From the NCBI GenBank assembly GCA_035269015.1, contig DATFJU010000021.1, positions 1-8,399 on the forward strand: DNA of 8,399 bases, given 5' to 3'. Below, piece after piece: positions 1-4,715 of the stretch. This DNA is from JAIPJO01 sp035269015 (GTDB lineage: Bacteria; Patescibacteriota; Patescibacteriia; Patescibacteriales; UBA12465). Position 1 is the first letter of the stretch. Each line of letters opens with the position of its first letter. Both the position numbers and the translations under genes were made by a program. The notes under the pieces are model-generated. The model searched no databases. It saw only the letters and a list, made by a program, of their open reading frames with translations, and was not told the origin of the DNA.

Positions 1-200
1 TGTGTGGCGGCGCTAATTTAAACAGCTTATTTCTAAAAAACAAACTGATCGATGAAATGATTATTACCATTGAACCTAAAATATTTGGAGCAGGTTTAGA
101 CTTATTTAGCTCTGAATTTGATGCTAATTTAGAACTGAAAAGTGTTGAGAAAATAAATAACAATGCTATAAATATTAAATATAAAGTAATATATAATTAA
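1..200 (+). CDS. Dihydrofolate reductase-like / RibD C-terminal domain protein, 3' end only
   Basis: Only the last 65 codons are inside the window. The reading frame is set by the codon starting at position 3 and ends at TAA 198-200. The visible part begins CGGANLNSLFLKNKLIDEM and continues with IEPKIFGAGLDLF and a final KYKVIYN strand. This matches the C-terminal end of the RibD_C/bacterial DHFR-like fold: a glycine-rich NADPH-binding turn, then 'D E . . . T I . P . I . G . G . . L F', then a last beta strand. Family members reduce dihydrofolate or a pyrimidine intermediate of riboflavin synthesis using NADPH. The part that would tell these apart lies upstream. The next gene starts one base after the stop, so the two are probably cotranscribed. 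With adenylate and thymidylate kinases downstream, a role in folate turnover for dTMP synthesis is the likelier reading, but that is inferred from context. Confidence 0.75.
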   Translation, partial: CGGANLNSLFLKNKLIDEMIITIEPKIFGAGLDLFSSEFDANLELKSVEKINNNAINIKYKVIYN

Positions 201-201
201 T

Positions 202-774
202 ATGAAAAAGACTAAACTACTAGCAGTGGTAGGTTTGCCTGGTTCAGGTAAAACTGAAGTAATTAATTATTTAAAAAAGAAATATCATTTTCCTAATGTA
301 TACCTTGGTCAAGTTACTTTCGATAGATTAAAAGAAGAGGGCTTAGAGATAAATCCTCAAAATGAGAAAATGATTAGAGAAAACCTCAGAAAAGAACATG
401 GTATGGCTTCTCACGCTATTCTATCGCTACCAAAAATAGAAAAACTTATGGGAACCACTAAAGTGCTACTTCTAGAGAGTATGTACAGCTGGGAAGAATA
501 TCTCACCTTTAAAAAAAAATATGGAGAAGACTTTTTCACCTTAGCAATTAATTCTGGTCCTAAAACTAGAGAGAAACGTTTAAAAAATAGAGCTGTGAGA
601 CCACTTAAAAATAGTCAGGAATTCTTAGATCGAGATTATTCACAAATTGAAAATTTAAATCAAGCTGGTCCTATCGCCAGAGCTGACTACACTATTGTAA
701 ATGAAGATTCTTTAGCAGTTCTTCATGAAAATATTGAAAAAACCTTAGAAATACTAAACCTAAAAACATTATGA
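202..774 (+). CDS. P-loop nucleotide kinase, UPF0200 / dephospho-CoA kinase-like
   Basis: This 190-residue protein has a Walker A motif GLPGSGKT at residues 11-18. It then shows the pattern of the mainly archaeal UPF0200 family, which is related to dephospho-CoA kinase: a 'LGQVTFDRLKEEGLEINPQN' stretch (35-54), 'LRKEHGMASHAI' (62-73), an acidic strand end LLLES (89-93), an Arg-rich lid 'SGPKTREKRLKNR' (118-130) and 'ADYTIVNEDSL' near residues 161-171. The family binds ATP and is expected to phosphorylate a small molecule. The substrate is not established, so CoA synthesis should not be assumed. The start at 202 lies one base after the preceding stop, has no Shine-Dalgarno site and places the P-loop at the usual distance. 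The stop is the TGA of an ATGA overlap with adk, which suggests translational coupling. If TGA were read through, only four more codons would follow before TAA at 784-786. The P-loop kinase call is firm; the subfamily is moderately sure. Confidence 0.82.
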   Translation: MKKTKLLAVVGLPGSGKTEVINYLKKKYHFPNVYLGQVTFDRLKEEGLEINPQNEKMIRENLRKEHGMASHAILSLPKIEKLMGTTKVLLLESMYSWEEYLTFKKKYGEDFFTLAINSGPKTREKRLKNRAVRPLKNSQEFLDRDYSQIENLNQAGPIARADYTIVNEDSLAVLHENIEKTLEILNLKTL

Positions 775-1346
775 TTAACTTTATAATTTTTGGCGCTCCC
801 GGAGCTGGTAAAGGCACTCAAGCCAAAAAAATTGCCAATATTCATCAATTACAACATCTATCTACTGGCGACCTATTTAGAAAAGAGATTAAAAATAAAA
901 CTGAGTTAGGCATAGAGGCTCAAAACTATTCCAGCAAAGGAGAATTAGTACCTGACTCTTTAGTTATTGAAATACTAAAAAAAGAAATAGAAAAACACCC
1001 AGAAAGTTCTGGTTTTATTTTTGACGGTTTTCCTAGAAACTTAAATCAAGCACAAGAATTAGATAAAATGTTAAAAGAAAAAGATACTAAAATACAAGCA
1101 GTATTAGCCCTAGAAGTTCCAAATGAAGAATTAATTAGAAGAATTAAAGATAGAGCTAAAGATTCAAAAAGAATTGATGATCAAAATGAAGAAATTATTA
1201 ATAATCGTTTAAAAATATATAAAGAAGATACCCAGCCTTTACTTAACTACTATCAAGAACAAAATAAGGTGCATAATATCAATGGTTTAGGAACTATTGA
1301 TGAAATTACAGATAGATTAAATAAAGCAATTGACAAATTAATATAA
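771..1346 (+). CDS. adk: Adenylate kinase, short-lid form
   Basis: Adenylate kinase interconverts ATP + AMP and 2 ADP in the cytoplasm. The 191-residue sequence has the P-loop GAPGAGKGTQ (8-17), the AMP-binding 'LSTGDLFRKEI' (30-40), the family signature 'GFIFDGFPRNLNQAQELD' (81-98) and an Arg-rich lid segment 'RRIKDRAKDSKRIDDQNEE' (123-141) followed by 'NRLKIY' and 'LLNYY'. The lid is the short type: it lacks the roughly 27-residue insertion and the zinc cysteines of long bacterial Adks, and so resembles Bacteroidetes and CPR enzymes. The ATG overlaps the previous gene's stop (ATGA) and no ribosome-binding site is visible, so reinitiation after the upstream gene is likely. It ends in TAA. 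A UMP/CMP kinase is the main alternative, but the Adk signatures fit better. Confidence 0.95.
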   Translation: MINFIIFGAPGAGKGTQAKKIANIHQLQHLSTGDLFRKEIKNKTELGIEAQNYSSKGELVPDSLVIEILKKEIEKHPESSGFIFDGFPRNLNQAQELDKMLKEKDTKIQAVLALEVPNEELIRRIKDRAKDSKRIDDQNEEIINNRLKIYKEDTQPLLNYYQEQNKVHNINGLGTIDEITDRLNKAIDKLI

Positions 1347-1358
1347 TTTAAATACAAT
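1330..1358 (+). promoter_or_regulatory. Candidate sigma-70-type promoter for the thymidylate kinase gene
   Basis: TTGACA at 1330-1335 is followed after exactly 17 bases by TACAAT at 1353-1358, a near-consensus -35/-10 pair. The -35 lies inside the last codons of adk. A transcript would start near 1365, upstream of the hairpin at 1377-1403 and the ATG at 1414. A second TATAAT at 1361-1366 has no well-placed -35. In DNA this AT-rich, chance matches are common, so this is only a candidate. Confidence 0.38.
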
Positions 1359-1376
1359 ACTATAATTACTATTTAC

Positions 1377-1404
1377 AAAGAGTGCTAATATATAGCGCTC
1401 TTTT
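1377..1404 (+). terminator. Hairpin with short T-run between adk and tmk (terminator or leader stem-loop)
   Basis: AAAGAG-T-GCT pairs with AGC-G-CTCTTT around the 7-base loop AATATAT. This gives a 10-bp stem with one T-G wobble, ending in TTTT at 1401-1404. It could stop adk transcripts. However, the T-run is short and the tmk ATG follows after only nine bases, so it could equally be a 5' leader structure that affects tmk translation or protects the mRNA end. Confidence 0.45.
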
Positions 1405-1413
1405 GAAAGCATT

Positions 1414-2007
1414 ATGAATAATAAAAGTGGAAAATTTATCGTCTTCTATGGCATTAACAACTTGGGTAAAAGCACCCAAGCTAAAATGCTGGTAGAAAGA
1501 TTAAACTTCAATGGACACAAATCTAAATATATTAAATATCCTTTATATAAATTAAAACCATCAGGAACAATGTTAAATGATTATTTAAGAAATGATAATT
1601 ATTTTAAACTCAGTGCTAGAGAAGCACAAATATTATATAGTCTAAATCGTTTTCAATATCAAGAAAGACTTTTAAAAGACTTAGAAGAAGGTACTCATAT
1701 TATTGCTGAAGATTATGTAGGCACTGGTATATCCTGGGGCTTAGGTGCTGGTGTAGATGAGCTATTTTTAAAAAAAATTAATGCTGGCTTAATTAAAGAA
1801 GATAAAAGTTTTTTATTTGATGGTGAAAGATTTTTAGAAGCTAAAGAAAAAAATCACAAGCATGAAACTAATGATGATTTAAGCAACAAAGTGCGTTGGG
1901 CACATCTTAAATTAAAAGAAGAATACAATTGGCACAAGATAAACGCTAATCAAACTATTGTTGATATACATGATGAAATCTGGGAAGAAATTATGAAGAT
2001 ATTATAG
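1414..2007 (+). CDS. tmk: Thymidylate kinase-like P-loop kinase (dTMP kinase family)
   Basis: Thymidylate kinase phosphorylates dTMP to dTDP with ATP, a step in making dTTP. The 197 residues show the family order. The P-loop is GINNLGKST (13-21), in place of the usual GIDGSGKST. Next come a Y-P strand end (YIKYP, 39-43) and a helix 'AREAQILYSLNRFQYQ' (68-83) equivalent to the family's 'LLFAADRAQH'. The DRY-like position reads 'AEDYVGTGISWG' (98-109), and a late segment 'FDGERFLEAKEKNHKHE' (135-151) occupies the lid position. The length is normal for the family. Replacement of Asp-Arg in DRY by Glu-Asp is unusual, so the substrate could differ. No Shine-Dalgarno site precedes the ATG, but a candidate promoter and a hairpin lie in the 67-bp gap after adk. 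It ends in TAG, followed by a strong terminator. Its position after a DHFR-like gene and adk supports a role in the nucleotide pool. Confidence 0.82.
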   Translation: MNNKSGKFIVFYGINNLGKSTQAKMLVERLNFNGHKSKYIKYPLYKLKPSGTMLNDYLRNDNYFKLSAREAQILYSLNRFQYQERLLKDLEEGTHIIAEDYVGTGISWGLGAGVDELFLKKINAGLIKEDKSFLFDGERFLEAKEKNHKHETNDDLSNKVRWAHLKLKEEYNWHKINANQTIVDIHDEIWEEIMKIL

Positions 2008-2031
2008 TTAAAAGAATTAAAAAATTAATTT

Positions 2032-2055
2032 ACGCCAAAACAATGGCGTTTTTTT
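2032..2055 (+). terminator. Intrinsic terminator of the nucleotide-kinase gene string
   Basis: A perfect 6-bp stem, ACGCCA (2032-2037) with TGGCGT (2044-2049), encloses the 6-base loop AAACAA. It runs directly into seven T residues (2049-2055). It lies 24 bases after the tmk stop and separates this plus-strand unit from the convergent minus-strand gene ending at 2083. On the minus strand the stem is followed by a mixed A/T stretch, so it works best for plus-strand transcripts. Confidence 0.85.
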
Positions 2056-2082
2056 ATAAGCAAATCACTATAATATAATTAT

Positions 2083-2484
2083 TTAAATTAAAAGTTCTGG
2101 ACACTCTAAAGCAAAAACGTCATTTATTTTATTCATTCTCTTTATTGCTGGATGAAAATGCATTAAAGATTTATCATTAAACTTTCCTACGGCATATATT
2201 CTCACATTATCATTATCTAACCATCTTGCAATTGCTATACCTAATTCAATAAACATATCTGTACCTCCTTCATCCGCTATTAAAACAAAAATATCCACAT
2301 CTCTTAGTGACAGACTAATTTCTTTTGCAAGTAAAGAAGCTTCATTAATATTTTCTTTATATGGCTTTAATGAATCTAACTTTGACCATTCATAGACAAT
2401 TTCGTGATCGTGGTTTTTAAGCAAATCTACAGTTTTGTCTATAAATTTTTTATGTCGTATTCTTGATGCAAGATACCATTTCAT
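2083..2484 (-). CDS. Nucleoside 2-deoxyribosyltransferase-like protein
   Basis: From the preferred start the protein has 133 residues. It opens with the strand 'MKWYLASRIRH', then has an amphipathic helix, 'SLRDVDIFVLIADEGGTDMFIELGIAIA' spread over residues 59-86, and 'VRIYAVG' (94-100). The order matches the nucleoside 2-deoxyribosyltransferase superfamily: a nucleotide-binding first strand, then 'D . . V . . . . . . . G T . . E L G . A . A'. Glu80 in this motif is the candidate nucleophile. Characterised members move deoxyribose between bases or hydrolyse nucleotide N-glycosidic bonds. The exact substrate here is unknown, and many relatives are annotated only by domain. I chose ATG 2482-2484 because the family starts at the first strand; an upstream in-frame ATG at 2547 would add 21 non-conserved residues and overlap the epimerase gene. 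No Shine-Dalgarno site is seen. It lies 37 bp after the epimerase gene and is probably cotranscribed with it. Confidence 0.68.
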   Translation of the reverse strand: MKWYLASRIRHKKFIDKTVDLLKNHDHEIVYEWSKLDSLKPYKENINEASLLAKEISLSLRDVDIFVLIADEGGTDMFIELGIAIARWLDNDNVRIYAVGKFNDKSLMHFHPAIKRMNKINDVFALECPELLI

Positions 2485-2521
2485 AATATTAAAATTAATT
2501 AATATATATTTATATAGAAAG

Positions 2522-3442
2522 TTAAATATGTTTAGAATACCAATCAATTGATTTCTTTATTCCTTCAAAAATATTTGTTTGCGGTTTATATCCTATTTTT
2601 TCTTTCGCTTTTGATATATCCGCAATATATTTAACTACTTCCCCAGTTCTATTTTTTTCTATTTTAATTTTATTGTTAGCCTTTAACAAATCTTTTATTA
2701 ATTGAGCAACTTCTAAAATTGATGTTCCCTGTCCATAAGCAAGATTAAATACATTATTTTTTATTTGATTAAATTTTTGTATTGATTGTAATATTCCACC
2801 AACAGCATCTTCAACGTAAGTAAAATCTAATAATTTTTCCTTACCATAAACAATTAGATCTTTTCCATCTTTGCAAAGTTTGATAAATAAAGGAATAACT
2901 CTATTACTATCATCATACATTCCATATACATTTGAAAATCTAAACATAACAAAATCTATTCCATAACATTGCTGATATGAATGTACTAATGCTTCACCTC
3001 CAATTTTTGTAGCAGTATATGGACTTTCACAATTTTTAACATCAATACTATCTTCAAGTTGAATCATTTCATTAGAGTTACCATATACTTCTCTTGATGA
3101 GGAAAACATGATTTTTTTAACATTATTTAGTCTTGTGAATTCTAAAACATTAAATAATGTTTCGAAATTATCTCTTGCTAAAGAAGGTTCAACAACAAGA
3201 TTGTAGACTCGAGCATTGGCAGCCAAATGAATTATCAAATCAATATCTTTAGGAAGTTTATTTAAAACATCTTCTTTATTTCTTAAATCAACATCAACAG
3301 TAATACTCTGAATATCTTTATTCCATTTATTAGGTTTATAATCAGCGCCTACAACCTCATAACCATTTTTAAGTAATCTTTCACATAATCGAGTACCAAT
3401 TGTACCACTACTTCCAGTTACTAAAATTTTTTTAATTTCCAT
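2522..3442 (-). CDS. NAD-dependent epimerase/dehydratase (extended SDR, nucleotide-sugar type)
   Basis: This 306-residue protein (from the preferred start) has every hallmark of an extended short-chain dehydrogenase/reductase of the UDP-glucose 4-epimerase type. The NAD-binding turn is G10-SSG-TIG16, the acidic loop is 'VDVDLRN' (49-55), and 'IIHLAANARVY' spans 70-80. The Ser of the catalytic triad lies in 'FSSSREVYG' (113-121), and the YxxxK pair is Y142/K146 in 'SPYTATK'. Also present are 'RFSNVYG' (168-174), 'DFTYVEDAV' (206-214) and a C-terminal 'ADISKAKEKIGYKP' (274-287). Such enzymes epimerise, dehydrate or reduce nucleotide-linked sugars for cell-surface glycans; the sugar cannot be told from sequence. 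The start at ATG 3440-3442 puts the Rossmann strand at the very N-terminus; an in-frame ATG at 3481 adds 13 unconserved residues. There is no Shine-Dalgarno site. No glycosyltransferases are adjacent, so it is isolated from an obvious polysaccharide cluster. Confidence 0.9.
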   Translation of the reverse strand: MEIKKILVTGSSGTIGTRLCERLLKNGYEVVGADYKPNKWNKDIQSITVDVDLRNKEDVLNKLPKDIDLIIHLAANARVYNLVVEPSLARDNFETLFNVLEFTRLNNVKKIMFSSSREVYGNSNEMIQLEDSIDVKNCESPYTATKIGGEALVHSYQQCYGIDFVMFRFSNVYGMYDDSNRVIPLFIKLCKDGKDLIVYGKEKLLDFTYVEDAVGGILQSIQKFNQIKNNVFNLAYGQGTSILEVAQLIKDLLKANNKIKIEKNRTGEVVKYIADISKAKEKIGYKPQTNIFEGIKKSIDWYSKHI

Positions 3443-3490
3443 ATTATTTATTATTAATATTTTATCATATGTTAAATCCAATTAATTATT

Positions 3491-3510
3491 AAAGATTATC
3501 AATAATCTTT
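3491..3510. repeat. Perfect 9-bp inverted repeat between the Nudix and epimerase genes
   Basis: AAAGATTAT-CA-ATAATCTTT is a perfect palindromic arrangement with a 2-base centre. Its right end touches the Nudix stop codon, and it lies 48 bp upstream of the preferred epimerase ATG. On the minus strand only three T residues and then AATAATT follow, so it would be a weak, AT-rich terminator. A protein-binding operator or a processing stem between the two genes is an alternative. Confidence 0.45.
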
Positions 3511-3974
3511 TAAATTTGTCTTCCAAGATATTTAGTATTTGAAAAACCAACTACACAATCTTTCCAAAATTCATCTTTAATTATTTCTGGATAAACAACA
3601 ATATCTTTCAGTTCACTCTCTGATAACCATGCTATTTCTTTAATAAAGTGTTCATCTTGACCGTTGCCTGCAATATTTTTCATACTTAGCTCACCCTCAA
3701 AGCTATCTGCTAATGTAAACATTTCAATATTTAGCTTTTGATTATCTTTGTCATAGAATTCTCTGATATACAAAATCTTTGAAGTTTCTATTTGTAGATT
3801 TGTTTCTTCAAATGTTTCTCTTTTAGCACAATCAAATATTGAATTATCAATTTCTTCAATTCCGCCTCCTGGTGGCACCCACCATTCATAACCTGTCTTG
3901 GGATGAACATGTTTAACTAACAATATTTTATTATTTTTTATCACTATTGCGGCTACGCGTATTCGCTGTTGCAT
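3510..3974 (-). CDS. Nudix hydrolase
   Basis: Nudix enzymes hydrolyse nucleoside diphosphates linked to another group (oxidised or non-canonical NTPs, NDP-sugars, dinucleotides) using Mg2+ or Mn2+. The 154 residues open with the family strand 'RVAAIVIKNNKILLVKH' (6-22) and 'WWVPPGGGIE' (31-40). The Nudix box runs from G38 to L60. Its metal-binding core RETFEE (52-57) is intact, but the first box Glu is Asn44 and the usual Gly near the end is Asn59. A later 'EIAWLSESEL' (113-122) is also typical. The substrate cannot be named. The N-terminal match fits the start at 3974. No Shine-Dalgarno site is present. It is transcribed in the direction of the epimerase and deoxyribosyltransferase-like genes. 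The inverted repeat that begins at its stop codon may partly separate it from them. Confidence 0.9.
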   Translation of the reverse strand: MQQRIRVAAIVIKNNKILLVKHVHPKTGYEWWVPPGGGIEEIDNSIFDCAKRETFEETNLQIETSKILYIREFYDKDNQKLNIEMFTLADSFEGELSMKNIAGNGQDEHFIKEIAWLSESELKDIVVYPEIIKDEFWKDCVVGFSNTKYLGRQI

Positions 3975-4089
3975 AATTTTAAAATAAAATATTTTATATA
4001 AAGTTTTAGCATATGCGATTAAATACCCGAAGCACTAATAGTTTTGTTCAATTAAAAAAGAAAAAATTAAAAAAACAATCGCAAGTGTT

Positions 4090-4437
4090 TTATTGTTTTC
4101 CATATCTTGTTGCAACATAATCTATTATAATACCGTATGCAATTCCTGCAATAAAACCTGGGGTATCCTTAAAAGATGTTGCAAGGTAAAACGAACCACT
4201 AATTATAAATCCAAAGAGTGCTCCACGAAGTAAAATCTTTTTCGTGTTATTTTTAAGTTCATGATGTTGCGTTAAACCAATTAGTAATCCAATAACTACC
4301 CTATTTACCCATGTTGCTAATAAAAATAATTCATTTCCTACAAAACCCATCCTTATAATTATTCCTATTATACAAAAAACACCAAGTATTGCTCCTGATG
4401 CAATGGAAATAGTTAGCCTTTTATTAGTCATAATCAT
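4090..4437 (-). CDS. Small four-helix membrane protein of unknown function
   Basis: I do not recognise a named family. The 115 residues contain four hydrophobic segments at about 8-30, 36-56, 68-88 and 93-110. They are separated by a short loop with NE (35-36), a basic loop 'QHHELKNNTKKILLRG' (57-72) and 'SFKDTPG' (88-94). The protein ends in the basic tail RYGKQ. Small residues recur inside the helices (SGAILG, GLLIGL, GALFGF, GIAYGI), as in tightly packed bundles. The N-terminus is positively charged (NKR), there is no cleavable signal peptide, and the even helix number suggests both ends are cytoplasmic. The start may be Met1 or Met3 (ATGATTATG); neither has a Shine-Dalgarno site. It is transcribed away from gatB across a 278-bp gap and lies 115 bp upstream of the Nudix gene. 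A transport or sensing role would be guesswork. Confidence 0.72.
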   Translation of the reverse strand: MIMTNKRLTISIASGAILGVFCIIGIIIRMGFVGNELFLLATWVNRVVIGLLIGLTQHHELKNNTKKILLRGALFGFIISGSFYLATSFKDTPGFIAGIAYGIIIDYVATRYGKQ

Positions 4438-4467
4438 TTATAAAAAATTAGTTTATATAAATCTATT

Positions 4468-4545
4468 GTTCCTAATATTCATTAATTACCTTTAGGGAAT
4501 AATAAGTAATCATTTTTTTAGGAACTTAAATTTTATTGAACTTAA
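4468..4545. repeat. Inverted and direct 8-bp repeats in the divergent intergenic region
   Basis: GTTCCTAA (4468-4475) is inverted as TTAGGAAC (4518-4525), 42 bases apart. GAACTTAA occurs twice (4522-4529 and 4538-4545), 16 bases from start to start. They lie in the 278-bp gap (4438-4715) between the divergent membrane-protein gene and gatB. No gene, tRNA or known riboswitch was seen in this gap, whose only ATG-initiated frames are tiny. The repeats could be operator half-sites, but sequence this AT-rich also yields such matches by chance. Confidence 0.3.
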
Positions 4546-4577
4546 CTCCTTTTTATCTAACTTTATACTTATATAAT
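4542..4577 (+). promoter_or_regulatory. Possible gatB promoter elements
   Basis: TTAACT (4542-4547), 16 bases, then TATACT (4564-4569) form a moderate -35/-10 pair. A perfect TATAAT at 4572-4577 follows but lacks a good -35. Either would give a gatB leader of about 130-140 bases. The leader contains only tiny ATG frames, such as the one at 4617-4631. This is a weak call. Confidence 0.25.
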
Positions 4578-4715
4578 AGCAAACTATATAAATCATGGGA
4601 ATATAACAACATTAAGATGGGTAATCTTTAAAATAAAATTGAGAGAAAGTTTTAATTAAATAACTAGAGTATAAAAACTTGCTAATATTTATCTTAAAAG
4701 TTAAAATGTACATAT

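Noticed and set aside
2485..2547. 21-residue N-terminal extension of the deoxyribosyltransferase-like protein
   Set aside because: The extension overlaps the end of the epimerase gene and precedes the natural first beta strand; the Met at 2484 fits the family start.
2542..2553. 12-bp palindrome AATCAATTGATT
   Set aside because: It lies inside conserved epimerase coding sequence (KSIDW) and is easily explained by codon choice in AT-rich DNA.
3443..3481. 13-residue N-terminal extension of the epimerase
   Set aside because: The Rossmann strand begins right after the Met at 3442; the upstream residues are not typical of the family.
3975..4089. Possible terminator or small gene in the gap between the membrane protein and Nudix genes
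   Set aside because: It has a T-rich run on the minus strand but no convincing stem before it, only an 8-bp GCATATGC palindrome. No open frame of note was found.
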